This document shows, in pieces, positions 26,018 to 37,315 of a stretch of 64,000 nt of DNA (its first letter is position 1; every line of letters starts with the position of its first letter). The stretch is from Hemibagrus wyckioides (lineage: Eukaryota > Chordata > Actinopteri > Siluriformes > Bagridae). The position numbers and the translations under genes are program-made. Under the pieces are notes generated by a model, which was given only the letters and a program-made list of their open reading frames with translations, had not been told where the DNA came from and made no database searches. The stretch spans positions 25,748,759-25,812,758 of the forward strand of contig NC_080714.1 of assembly GCF_019097595.1 (NCBI RefSeq), in the 5' to 3' direction.

Positions 26018-29000
26018 AAGAAAGAAAGAAAGAAAGACGGGGAGAAAAAAAGAGGGACAGAAAGAGAGAGATTGGGAGGGAGAGGGAGAGAAAAAAAGGG
26101 GGGGAGAAGAGGGTGTAGACAGAGGGGGAGAAAGAAAGAGATAGAAACCTTAAAATGGCCGACTCCCTGATCAGTGCCCTGACGACTGACCTAGTGAAAC
26201 TAGTGAGCTGATTGAGACGCACCCAAGTTCTATTCATTAACAGACCACAAAAAAACAAGAAAGAAAGAAAGAAAAGAAAACTAAACTATTTTCACTGGTA
26301 TTATAAAAATGTAGTCATAAAAACTTAACCTACAGACCGACAGCATCTCTCTCCACAGTGAAGCCATCTTACCTCTTCATCATGCTGCACCACCTGCTGC
26401 TTTGCCTTAGCGATGATTCCCTCCAGCTCATGGAATCGTTTCTCCATGTCCGTAAGCCGCGTCCTGGCTAACTGCTGCTCGCGCCGGATTCGTTCCAGAA
26501 GCTTCTTTCCCTGTTCCTCGGCGATGCACGGGCTCTGCTGCCACTGCTGGATACGCTGAGGGAGGATCTCATAGATCCGGCTGATGGAGGAGGGGAGAAA
26601 AGGTAGCTAGTTATATCGCAATAAAATAATAATAATAATAATAATAATAATAAGCACGCTGTGTTATTTTGCCACTCTGTAAGGAAAGGAGAGCATCACT
26701 CGGGTCTTACTTGGCGGCGAGCTTCATGCCGCAGTCATCAGAACAGTACTTGGAGTTGGGGCGTGCCGATTCGACGCAGCCTGGCCCGAGGCACTGCCTG
26801 ACATCACCGCCGTCTCGGGATTCCGTCCTCTCGCTGTGCCGCACCTTGTCCCGGTGTTTCTGCTTCGGTTTGTGTTTGCGGGGCTTGCTCTCCTCTTTCT
26901 GACAGACGTGACAAAAAATGATTTAAAAGGGGCGAGAAATAAGGTAAAGAAGTTCAGCTCATCAACGTAGCATTTCTGGAGTAACAACGTACTAAAGACA
27001 ACAACAGATCTTATATAATTGATTGAAGTTATTATTTTCGCATCAGTCATCAGTCTTTTTTTAATTGGCTGGAGCAATAACCTTTTTCTCTGATCGCTTC
27101 TCTCTCCTCTTCACGTGCTTGACTTTCACGGCCCTCTTTCGCATGTTGGGATCGAGGTATGGCCCATCGTCCTCATCGCTGTTCCATCCCTGAGAGAGAA
27201 AAAAAAATAAATCCACACGTGACTATACGTTTAAATCTAAAACCTAAAAAGTCTAAAATCATGCACAAGCGCTCGAGAGTCTCTGGAGTTTACAGAGCTC
27301 CTGTATATGGAGACACAAGTGAGGCAGGAGTTATTTTTAAACACTCGAGTGGCCAGACTCCTGCGTGTGGTGTTGATGTGTGGATGTGACCTACGTGGTC
27401 GGCGTATTTGCCGGCGCAGTACTGCTGGTAGAGCTCCAGCTCGTTCTCGCTGTACTCGTCCGACAGAGAGTAGTCGGCCTGGAACCGATCTCTGCCTTTA
27501 GACATGGACATCTCCTCCTCCTTCACCCGCAGCATTTTCTACAGCGTGAGAAAAACACACACACTCACAACACATCCTTCTGAACTACAAGGACAGACAG
27601 CAGGGGAAAGATGACAGGCGTAATTAACCGAACAAGAATCTCTGATTGCAACACTTTCACACAGTCAGAGTTAGTTCCATTTCAGCTTCGTTCTCAGAGC
27701 AAAACAAATCACGTATTTCTCTTGTCTGGGGTTCTGTTCTGCACTAAATCAGCACAATAAGATTTACAACATTTCTACATTTTATATCTTAACACTGATG
27801 GAGGTCTCTAGGCTGGTGAAATGTCCCGGACATCGGTGTATCAGAGCCAACATTTTCTACTATAAACCTACACTACACAAGAAAACTGAATCTCAACCAG
27901 ACCATTTGCATTTCTGGCATTTGGCCGACGCCCTTACAATTTATCTCATTTTATACAACTGTCCAATTGAGGGTTAAGGACCTTGCTCAAGGGGCCCAGC
28001 AGTGGTAACTTAGTGGAGGCTAACACCTTAACCACTGAGGTACCACAGTATGGTGTTCAGATTTCATTCTAACTGTGGTTTCAGAAGCATGACACACATT
28101 TGAGTAGAAATACTACCTCATATCCATTTCATTACCTCATCATTGTGTAGTAAGTGTGACATTCGCTGTGTATAGAAATCTCTCATAGCTAGCAAGACTT
28201 GAGATATCACGTTAAACTGGTTCCTTATGCAAAACTACAAGATGATCATTGTTTTTTTTTTTTAGCTGTTTTTTTAGCTGTTTGCAGAAATACATCAAGT
28301 CTGATACCCAAATGTGAAACCAATTTGAGGTGTGTGTGGAAAATCCTGACACACACACACACACTCACCCTTGCACGCACTTCACACTGCCTGAGCCTGC
28401 ACTTCTGTCTGATCTTGTTAGGCCCGCCGAACTTCTTCATGTCCTTGCAGAAGTCACACTGAGCGCAGTCCTCCGTCCGCATGCAGGGCTCACACTCCCC
28501 GCACATGCGCGCCGAGCGCTTAATCTGAGGGCACGGAAAAACAAAAAACGTCTTCATTTTTACACCAAATGCTAACAATCAAACCATTTTCAAACATGCT
28601 ATAAGACACCGTCGCTTTACCCGTGATCCGCGGCGTCGATCGTTCTTAAAATCGATCATGTCGTTCTCGAGCTGCCGCTCCATTTCGTCTCCGTCTGACT
28701 CTCTGTCCCGGCTTTTCTTGGTACGATATTTGATCTCTAAAGAATCGTCCTTACCTAGGAAAGAGGACAAACCTTGCTAAGCAAAATAGACCCCCCAAAA
28801 AAACGAGGAGAAGAAGAAGAAGAAGCAGAAGCAAGCTCCTTTCGGTTACGCCAAGATGCAAAAGTCTAAAATGAGCTCCACCAAAAGATACTCACTGCGA
28901 CATTTTTCACAGTACCACACCTTAATGGATTTTGCCATCTTCTCGGTTATATTAATGCAGTCGCCATGAAACCACTCATTACAGTTCTCACAACCGCTGT

Positions 29001-30322
29001 ATGATAAAAGAGTGAATCACAAAATAGTGCATTATGAGCATCATAACAGCTGCTACTAGGGATCTACCAATCTGATGCTGAGTATCGGTACTGGAGCCAA
29101 TACTGGCCCAAAACACTGGACTGGTATTGGATCAGATTTTGGACCAGATCCACTGACTCAATTTTACTCTAATAATAATGCTTCCCTTCCTCGACCAAAA
29201 TGGATATATAAATTTAAAAAAGAAAAAAGAAAAAAGATGATGATTATGTCAACAGATTTGTGTGCAGGAATTTGATTTCCCAGCACTTTGCTTGCCAAGA
29301 CTTCGAACACTGATATCAGTGTCCTTTAAGTCCATACACTGGATTTTTTATGTTTAGTTTAAACATTATATCTTACATCATGAAGCAGTTGATGTCTGGT
29401 TTGCGACAGACGCAGTAAACTGGAGCGTTGTCCTGATTCATGGTCATCTCCGGTCCTGAATGCGGGTCAAACTCTGAAGTCTCACTGTCCTGGTGTGAGA
29501 AAAGTTAAAGATGAAGGTTAGAGAAAGAGCCAAACAACTGCAATTAAACTCTGGAGGAAGGTGGTTAGTTAGTTAGTTAGTTAGTTAATTAATTAATTAA
29601 GATAGATACTTTATTCATCCCATTTGGGAAATTTACAACTTCCAGCAGTATCCACAAGCATAGGTTAAAAGGTTTTTTTAAAAAAAAATTAATAAAATAA
29701 ATAAAATTGAAAAATAAAAAATACTAAATACTAGAATTTAAGGGTACAAAATAACAAAAAAAAAAAAAATACTAGATACTGGAAATTAAGGGTACAAGAT
29801 ATAACAAAAAATACAACAAATACAAAACTAAATACTAGAAATTAAGGGTACACAATATAACAAAAAAAAACAACAACTAAATACTAGAAATTATGGGTCC
29901 AATATATATATATACACACACACACTGACTTTGTTTCTTTCTTTTTGTTATTGTTTACACCTTTCCCTGCTCTAATTGATTTATTTAGACAATAAAAGAC
30001 GAGGGATAAGTATAAATATTGTACTGTTTTTGTATTGTTTCTTTGCTGCTCCTTAAACATGGAGCAGAACTCAAACATACACACCGTGTATGGTAAATAC
30101 TTCATACTTTAGCTACACCACATACAAATACTTCATACTTTAGCTACACCACATACACCTTAACTAAAAAGTCATGTAGAAAAATGTTCTAAATTACAAA
30201 TTAGTTGTTTTTAATTATTATCCTTGACACTGTTGCAGTATTCCGGCTCATTGTGTTTAAACTCCCATGGCCGCAAATCGGTGGGAAAAAAAGTAAGACA
30301 CAAAGAAACCTTTACTCACCAT
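24101..30322 (-). CDS. cxxc1: cxxc1 (CFP1): CXXC finger protein 1, complete
   Basis: CFP1 is the subunit of the SET1 H3K4 methyltransferase complex that binds unmethylated CpG islands. Fourteen coding exons, transcript order: 30322-30320, 29489-29377, 28996-28896, 28754-28621, 28524-28369, 27538-27395, 27189-27082, 26898-26711, 26580-26373, 25420-25313, 25228-25179, 24752-24656, 24536-24384, 24247-24101. They sum to 1710 nt, 569 codons plus TAG. PHD finger at 27-71 (C27, C29, C41, C44, H49, C52, C68, C71); CXXC at about 118-169 with KKFGGPNKIRQKC; basic coiled region (218-290); Cys group CLGPGC..YCSDDC (about 290-310); helical segment (317-385); Cys-rich C-terminal region (386-569), nearly identical to human. 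Shorter than human (656) because the linker between PHD and CXXC is short. The start ATG sits alone at the end of exon 1, directly before a GTGAGT donor. The gene lies 9.8 kb upstream of mbd1 on the same strand. Paralogue letter (a/b) not determined. Confidence 0.95.
25679..26145. repeat. 470-bp polypurine (GA-rich) tract in cxxc1 intron 9
   Basis: The plus strand is almost purely A and G (gagagaaagaaaaagaga...), with few pyrimidine interruptions. Lys/Glu/Arg and Leu/Ser open frames of 157 and 199 codons on the two strands come from composition only. The intron lies between the helical exon 9 and Cys-rich exon 10. Confidence 0.92.
27905..28052 (-). mobile_element. SINE fragment in cxxc1 intron 5
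   Basis: On the minus strand it starts tggtacctcagtggttaagg and ends aagggcgtcggccaaatgcc, the latter a common SINE tail in fish. Confidence 0.55.
28369..28524 (-). CDS. cxxc1: cxxc1 exon 5: CXXC domain
   Basis: A single 52-codon exon holds IKRSARMCGECEPC, DCAQCDFCKDMKKFGG and the C-terminal Cys pair (RQKCRLRQC). All zinc ligands and the KFGG DNA-contact loop are intact, so unmethylated-CpG binding should be preserved. The exon lies within 25 bp of an intronic (CA)n run on its donor side. Confidence 0.95.
28896..29489 (-). CDS. cxxc1: cxxc1 exons 2-3: PHD finger
   Basis: Exon 2 ends in VYCVCRKPDINCFM and exon 3 continues GCENCNEWFHGDC...WYCEKC, giving the full Cys4-His-Cys3 set. In this family the PHD finger reads methylated H3K4. 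The intron splits the Ile codon before GCENC. Confidence 0.93.
29575..29905. repeat. Repeat block in cxxc1 intron 1
   Basis: ttagttagttagttagttaa, then gatagatactttattcatcc (a common fish retroelement end), followed by about four degenerate copies of a ~50-bp unit containing tactagaaattaagggtaca and a (TA)n(CA)n run. Confidence 0.75.
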
Positions 30323-30560
30323 TTCTATTTAAGTAAAGGTTTAAAATTCCGAATTAATCACCAAAACACGCAAAATAAAGTTTAAAAAAACATTATTTCC
30401 CAATAAAACATATTGATTATTTGATTCATCCAGGCCTTAATCCATTGTGTTTATACAACAGATCGCGAAGAAAAATCCGACTACTTCCGCTTCCTCGGTG
30501 TTACTACATGAGCCATAAGCGCCAATACAGCCACCTACTGGGTGCGCAATGAATTACAGC
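30323..30560 (-). promoter_or_regulatory. cxxc1: Probable cxxc1 5' UTR and promoter
   Basis: The coding start abuts the GTGAGT donor at 30319, so exon 1 runs upstream of 30322. At 30483-30495 the minus strand reads aggaagcggaagt, a double ETS/GABP-type core typical of TATA-less housekeeping promoters. CpGs cluster at 30460-30545. A fish-wide interspersed repeat begins at about 30604. Confidence 0.5.
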
Positions 30561-30603
30561 TTGTTTTCTGATGCTCCTTTCACTTAATCATCTTCTTTAC
30601 AAT

Positions 30604-30957
30604 TAATCATCCATCCATTGTCTATACCCGCTTTATTCCTAATTAGGGATCTGCTGGAGCCTATCCCAGCCCACACTGGGCGAGAGGCAGGGCTACACCC
30701 TGGACCGGTCAGGTCCATAGTCCAAGTCCATCACAGAGCCACACATATAGACAGACAACCACACACACTCACACTCACTCCTATGGGGAATTTAGAATTA
30801 CCTATCAACCTAATGTACATGTTTTTGGACTGTGGGAGGAAACCGGAGTACCCAGAGTAAACCCACGCAGACACGGGGAGAACATGCAAACTCCACACAG
30901 AAAGGGCCCTGCCTGTTCGGACCCGGGATTCGAACCCAGGACATTCTTGCTAAAGTG
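30604..30957 (+). repeat. Fish-wide interspersed repeat, longest copy
   Basis: About 350 bp: catccatccattgtctatac...ggagcctatcccagcccaca...tttttggactgtgggaggaaaccggag...gggagaacatgcaaactcc...cgggattcgaacccaggac. It lies between cxxc1 and ntpcr. No coding frame. Confidence 0.65.
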
Positions 30958-31964
30958 CTGCCCACAATTAATTAATCAATATAATCAATAATAATAATCA
31001 GATTGACAGTCTGGATTATTTTAAAAAATCCTAATGTTTTCATTATTGCGCCACTATTTTCAAGCACAGTTCAGTCTCTAAAAAGATCGCTATATCTCCC
31101 CCTAATGTCTCTGAACCTTCTAAATCCAAGCAGAAGGCTGTAAAAACCCAATGAACTAAATTAAAATCTAACTTGGATATTAAACTATTCAACATTATTA
31201 GATTAAAGAGAGAATAAAGCCCAGTGACGATCATTTAGAAGATGAAAATGCCGGTCTTTATGCTAATTAAACTGGAATTTCCTCAAGGTTTTAGTTACAA
31301 ACGTTAAGGAAAGGATGGAGGCTGTTAGACGCTGGTTTCTATAAGTACTCAAATGTGACCTGAAATGAATAGGCGACACTGCCTGCGGTTGTAAAAGAGT
31401 AGGAAAAATAAACAGAATGTGACACTGTAGATTTCACCAAATTTTATCAAAGAAACTCTTTTTAGCATCAATTTCTATAAGATGGCGACAGGAATATTTG
31501 CTGAAAATTAATGAACATCTTATTTAACATCAAATATCTCCTTCTTCTCTGCCAAGTCAAGGCAGTTTTAATGTTTCCGGAGTCTAGTGCTGTGGCATAA
31601 ATGCAAATAAAATGGAAAAAAATGAAAACTGATGATGTTTGTGGTATAAATCGACTCGTTACAGCAAGAACCTCTTCATAAAAAGCAGTAGAGCTGCTCA
31701 GTTTTATAGCTTGCACAACAACTCGGTTTATATCCACTAATGTAAAACACTGAAAGGTGATGAACAAACAAAAAAGCTGAAGCTTGAACATCAGACCAAA
31801 CGTTCATTAGAACAAAGGATCTTCCTCCAATACGAAGGGTCTAGTTACAGAATTTAACAAAATAGAGAAACACTGTCCCAGGGACCAAAACATTTCCATC
31901 TGGTTTCCTCATGCAGGTTTGTCTCAGGTTTTCTCCACCATTCCTCTTGTCTTCTTAGAGATCT

Positions 31965-34365
31965 TCATTTCATTTTTAGACATTCCTTTAGTTCAGCAAC
32001 AATTTCATCCAAAATGGCATTTCTGTTCTCTTTTGTAACCTGTGAAGGTAAAAATAAATAAATTAAGCAAAACAATTGATAACTAGATAATTATCAATTG
32101 TTTGATAGTGATAATTAGAGATACATCACAATATCTGAGTAAAATATTACAGCATCAAAGTAATTATAGTTCTCTTCTAGTGTCAGCCAGTGAGTTTAGA
32201 ATGAATAAAACTTTTCCTCCTGTAAGAAAACATATTTTGAGGTCACTCTAGAATCTACTGTAACATACATTTCTCTTTGAATGATGATTTACATATCCCA
32301 GCTCTCACCACCAAATGGTGATCAAATCAGATGGTGATCAGGAACTGTGAACTAGCCTACAGTTTGGGAGTAAACTCTGGGGATCTTTCTCGCATTCAAT
32401 GCTTTGTTTAAGAGCATCACCTCTAAGCTTTTGCATTAGCATACCCCTGTGAGGTCTACCTCCCCTTGGGGAAGTATCACCTCAAGCATTTGTATTGTCA
32501 CACCTTCAAGGCCTGCCCACTCAAGGCCTTTAAAACTGTAATGCAAGCTTCTTTTCACCGGACTGGACACTGGACCAGCTTCGGTCAATTCACAACACTC
32601 CCTTCCTTGCTTCCTCCATCCTTCCCTCCTTCCTTCCATCCATCCATCCTTCCTTCCTTCCAGCCAGCCAGCCAGCCAATCCATCCATCCATCCATCCAT
32701 CCATCCATCCATCAACCAGACAAATTAGAGATTATAATCATCCTATGGCACATGTTTTAGACTAAGGGAGGACCAGGAGGAAACTAACCTCCAGAAGTCT
32801 GAAGCAAATGTGCGTCAAAATTGTTTAACAAAATCGAACATTTCGTCATAGGCGTCATATTTTTTCATAGGCTTACCATGAAGACCTTGACATCCTTCCT
32901 TGCTCGGATCTCCTCCACTAATCCCAGAGGTTTTCCTTTAGGAATCGGGATTGTTCCCAGGACGGTGCAGTCCTTGCTGTCCAGAGCCTGTCTCACCGCT
33001 CGGATAAACGCCTGACTGAAGAGCTCCATCTTCCCAATCTCATCGATAATAAACACCTTCCTGCTTCCGTCGCTGGCCTGTGAGGAGCAACGACTAGCAT
33101 GAAGTCGGCAGGAGATTTGGATTTAAAGATTCAATGTTATTCGATTTTATTTGTACAGCACCTTAAACAATGGACATTTATTTGTATTAAGTTCTAGTGA
33201 GCAAGCCTAAGGTTACTGTGGTGAGGAAAAACTCCCTGAGATGGGAGAGGAAGAGACCTTGAGAGGAAACAGACTCGGAAGAGAACCTCATCCTCATTTA
33301 GGTGACACCAGAGAGTGTGATTATAAATGATTCTAAACACCAGAGAGTGTGATTATAAATGATTCTAAACACCAGAGAGTGTGATTATAAATGATTCTAA
33401 ACACCAGAGAGTGTGATTATAAATGATTCTAAACACCAGAGAGTGTGATTATAAATGATTCTAAACACCAGTGTGATTATAAATGATTCTAAACACCAGA
33501 GAGTGTGATTATAAATGATTCTAAACACCAGTGTGATTATAAATGATTCTAAACACCAGAGTGTGTGATTATAAATGATTCTAAACACCAGAGAGTGTGA
33601 TTATAAATGATTATAAACACCAGAGAGTGTGATTATAAATGATTCTAAACACCAGAGAGTGTGATTATAAATGATTCTAAACACCAGAGAGTGTGATTAT
33701 AAATGATTCTAAACACCAGTGTGATTATAAATGATTCTAAACACCAGAGTGTGATTATAAATGATTCTAAACACCAGAGAGTGTGATTATAAATGATTCT
33801 AAACACCAGAGTGTGTGATTATAAATGATTCTAAACACCAGAGAGTGTGATTATAAATGATTCTAAACACCAGTGTGATTATAAATGATTCTAAACACCA
33901 GAGAGTGTGATTATAAATGATTCTAAACACCAGAGTGTGATTATAAATGATTCTAAACACCAGAGAGTGTGATTATAAATGATTCTAAACACCAGAGTGT
34001 GATTATAAATGATTCTAAACACCAGAGAGTGTGATTATAAATGATTCTAAACACCAGAGTGTGATTATAAATGATTCTAAACACCAGAGTGTGATTATAA
34101 ATGATTCTAAACACCAGAGTGTGTGATTATATATAATATCCTTTCTACAGTCGTATACAGTCAGTTGTAACCCGGGAGTTCCTGAGCCACTCATAAATTA
34201 GTTCATTATAGATTTAACACCAACTCCTCCATGCTGAAGCCTTCAAATGTTCAATGAAGGAGATGTAGAATGTTATTTTGTGTATATTGTTTTATTGCAT
34301 GGAAGGAAAACGTATAATATCTGCAAACACTTTTGAGGAATAAAATGGCAACACAGGCTTAAATA

Positions 34366-34400
<35 letters not shown>

Positions 34401-35826
34401 ACTTATGAATAAATAAATAAATAAATAAATAAATAAAGTGGGTTTTGCAATTGGATCTTTTTGTTTTAAGGAAATTCTTCCATTAAGGCGCACGAGGACA
34501 TGATCAAATGTTTCTGAGCAGCAAGTCAATGATGGACAGGAAGTGAAGAAACACAAGCACTGGAGATTTATTCGGCTCAATGTGTCAAGAAATCAATAGT
34601 AGCTCAGTGGTTAAGATGTTCGATGATCAGAAGATTATAGGTTCAAACCCCAGCGATGAGCTTTGATTGCTCAGTTGTATAAATGAGATAAATGTATAAG
34701 TTGTTCAGGATGAGAGTCTGCCACAAATCCATTAATGCAAACATAAATCATGATTTTCACAGTTATTTCGATTTCTATTGCCCTCTGAGTGGGGTAGCAA
34801 TGAAAAGCATCTCCCGAGAAGAGAAAACAGAGATTGGTACCATTTTTTCTGAATGTGAATGAGAAAGACAGCAAACATTTACTTACATTTCGGAAAAGCG
34901 GCAGTGCAAGACTCTCGAACGAGGGCAGATCGACAACATACTGACCCACAGTATATTCACGTCTGCCTGACGGAGCTGCAGCTCTAAAATAAAAGAGTGA
35001 TAAAGCTAGTTAAAGATAAAGCCTGCTACACAGATCGAACACCAGGATCCACATGGAGGATTATTTAAAAAAAACGATAAAATATAGACACCCGATTCTG
35101 GACAGGATTCCTCTCTGGCCGTTTACTGTGACTACATCAAATCCCACTCTCCTGCCGCTTTCTCTGACCTCCTCTGTGCAGAAGCCGTGGATGCTCACGC
35201 CTGATGAGCTTATGGCCTCCCAAGCCTTCTGGACTAGTGTGGTTTTCCCCACTCCTGGGCAGAACAACAGGAAAACATCAATAAATAAATAAGTTCTCAT
35301 GAAATGGTTTGATTTGCGTCTGTATGTTGCTGTATTTCCTACTGAAACAGGAAACCTGAGTGACATCGTATTGACATGCTTGACCATAAAGAGTTTCTTA
35401 CTGCTATCGCCCCCCATACCACGACTTTAATGAGGATGATATCATAGACAACACGATAGTTTCGGTATCCGATACGTCCGAGAAGTTTGAAATATTATGG
35501 TAAAATAAAATGAAAACAAAACCGCACAGAAATTCCATCCACTGCGAAATAAATAAAATCCAACCACAATGACTGATTTTAAGGAGGTGCCGGAATAGAG
35601 AAAGGCACGCCCCTTGGAGGCGGGGCTTATGCTTTCCAGAGAGCATTTAATTGGATAAACACAACACTAGTGCAGAATGAATCATTAAGAAAAGTAATTT
35701 AAGTGACAAATCGTAAAAATAAAATGACACCACCTGCGAAATACATATTTTGTATAGATTTTATGAGATTTTAAGAGCACTTTAACTGCTGCTACATGTA
35801 TTTAAAGGCATGCGTGAATCTCTTGC

Positions 35827-35908
<82 letters not shown>

Positions 35909-36055
35909 AGCTAATAATATTGAAAGCATTATTTAAAAGTAAGAGTACAGGGTTTAAAAGAATTTCTAAACGAATGCCAAAATACGGTGTCGTACAAAAA
36001 AACTGTCTGATTATAAACTACCTGGAGAACCTGTCAGGAAAACGTGTCTAATCAT
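31965..36055 (-). CDS. ntpcr: ntpcr: nucleoside-triphosphatase, cancer-related (THEP1 family), complete
   Basis: Small P-loop NTPase that hydrolyses ATP, GTP and other NTPs in vitro. Exons in transcript order: 36055-36022, 35254-35092, 34983-34887, 33077-32877, 32039-31965; 570 nt, 189 codons plus TGA (human protein 190). Walker A reads TGSPGVGKTT near residue 8-17 (human has TGPPG) and is split by intron 1 after the G of [17 protein letters not shown] and [12 protein letters not shown] follow, then [12 protein letters not shown], then Walker [14 protein letters not shown]. The C-terminus [14 protein letters not shown] matches human VTKENRNHLLPDIV. Its start lies about 100 bp from a CpG-containing segment with ETS and NRF1-like sites. 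Intron 3 is expanded by a minisatellite. The gene is head-to-tail with cxxc1. Confidence 0.95.
32584..32713. repeat. (CCTT)n / (CCAT)n simple repeats
   Basis: Cryptic tetranucleotide run, ending in (ATCC)n, in ntpcr intron 4. The interspersed-repeat phrase following it at 32720-32765 (agattataatcatcctatgg) is only weakly matched. Confidence 0.8.
33130..33304 (+). repeat. Dispersed repeat whose tail seeds the adjacent minisatellite
   Basis: The sequence gtgaggaaaaactccctgag...gaagagaccttgagaggaaa...tcatttaggtgacaccagag is a dispersed sequence I recognise from fish genomes. It runs directly into the first unit of the 33305-34128 array. It lies in ntpcr intron 3, 50 bp from exon 4. Confidence 0.5.
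33305..34128 (+). repeat. Minisatellite, ~32-bp unit, about 26 copies
   Basis: Units acaccagagagtgtgattat + aaatgattctaa, with shorter variants lacking 2, 4 or 6 bp of the gagagtgtg part. The array covers 824 bp of ntpcr intron 3. A 63-codon open frame over it is a shadow. Variants alternate in higher-order pairs near 33840-34090. Confidence 0.9.
34363..34438. repeat. (AAAT)n microsatellite
   Basis: Two AAAT arrays split by cttatg, in ntpcr intron 3. Confidence 0.92.
34595..34695 (+). mobile_element. SINE head fragment in ntpcr intron 3
   Basis: gtagctcagtggttaagatg and ataggttcaaaccccagc match pol III A/B-box regions. The body is short and truncated (ttgattgctcagttgtataa). It lies 190 bp downstream of ntpcr exon 3. 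Confidence 0.55.
35829..35907. repeat. (TA)n(GA)n compound microsatellite
   Basis: About 19 TA then about 20 GA units in ntpcr intron 1, about 115 bp from exon 1. Confidence 0.93.
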
Positions 36056-36119
36056 GATAAATAAAGTTGTTTAAGCTGCAGACGAAAACCACACCAGACA
36101 TTTTCTCATGCCGAAGACT

Positions 36120-36200
36120 GAGGAGTTCTCCTTCCGGTGTTGTGACTACCGCGCATGCGCAGATTCTTCTATGGGCGCTTGTAAACAGAAGCAGCATACA
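36120..36200 (-). promoter_or_regulatory. ntpcr: Probable ntpcr promoter with NRF1 and ETS sites
   Basis: gcgcatgcgc at 36151-36160 is a perfect NRF1 palindrome core. caccggaag (minus strand, around 36131-36140) is an ETS-type site. Both lie 75-105 bp upstream of the ntpcr ATG. Sites are seen directly; activity is inferred. Confidence 0.55.
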
Positions 36201-36498
36201 AAAATAAGTGCCATGGATTAACTAAACTTTTTTCTAAATGAAAAGTATTTTCATACAATTTCACTCAGATCCACTTAAAGTAATGAGGATTAAAAATGCT
36301 GTCAAAAAAATAACGCACAACGGACGAGAATAGTAATACATTTATAAAATTTAATAAAATTATTATTATTATTGTTATATTAATTATTATTAATTATTAT
36401 TATTTAAATTATTTTTTAGCGTTCGCATGTGTTTATTAATATAAAAATAATTTTATATTTTATATAAACGTGCCACTAAACATGGCTATAAAGCAGTA

Positions 36499-36512
36499 GT
36501 TGCCATAGCAAC
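36499..36512. promoter_or_regulatory. X-box (RFX-type) palindrome
   Basis: GTTGCCATAGCAAC is a full 14-bp X-box with both half-sites, bound by RFX factors in vertebrates. It lies 444 bp upstream of the ntpcr start, beyond its core promoter. A half-like site (cacctagcaac) occurs at about 36708. Confidence 0.45.
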
Positions 36513-36547
36513 CGCAACTCTGTTGCTGTATGAATGAAAATTCTTAA

Positions 36548-36549
<2 letters not shown>

Positions 36550-36605
<56 letters not shown>
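36550..36605. repeat. (AAT)n microsatellite
   Basis: About 19 perfect units upstream of ntpcr; a second array of about 18 units is at 36946-36999. Confidence 0.92.
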
Positions 36606-36606
<1 letters not shown>

Positions 36607-36944
36607 GTCAAAAATTATGAAAAGTGGGAAATATGTTTGGAAAACCCTATCCTATTTATAGCATCAATATTATTAAAGCTTTTTTAAATTAGGAATTATT
36701 GTCTGTCACCTAGCAACCGATGACACACGCGCAGCTGTTAGTCATAGACAGAAGTAATAATGTCCTATTTTAACACGAATTTATACTTTGTAATTATATA
36801 ATATAATTGAAAATGGGTTGTATTATGTTGAATGGAAAATAATAGAATTTTTCAGTTTACAAATGTGGTTTCTTAAACCCAAAAATCTTTTCTTTTTTTT
36901 TTTAAAATCACATCATGATATTCTTGTCAACAAAATACCCGAGC

Positions 36945-37003
<59 letters not shown>

Positions 37004-37315
37004 ATTTTTTAAACAGCTTTGGTGTGGATGTGGATTCAGCTGGGGAGGAAGGAAGAGCGCGCGAGCTCCAGCACGCGCGTGTTACAGCTGGCCATGTGTT
37101 GCCAGATTCTGCGGTTTTCAAAATGTCTAAATGACTAATTTTAGTTGGTCTAAGCAGAAATGTGCCGGGGGCACAATATTTGGACTTGTTTTCCATGATC
37201 TGAATAGGCAGAGGAGCAAATTCACATGAGAACATTTACCAAATTTTGAAAATAATACTTCACTATATTCTACTATATATAACTACTGTATATTTACTAT
37301 ACATATTGTATGGTA

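Noticed and set aside
25659..26258. 199- and 157-codon frames, Leu/Ser-rich and Glu/Arg/Lys-rich
   Set aside because: Shadows of the polypurine tract inside a cxxc1 intron.
33305..34128. Regular repeats suggesting a CRISPR-like array
   Set aside because: No unique spacers of constant length; units are head-to-tail tandem copies in vertebrate intron DNA.
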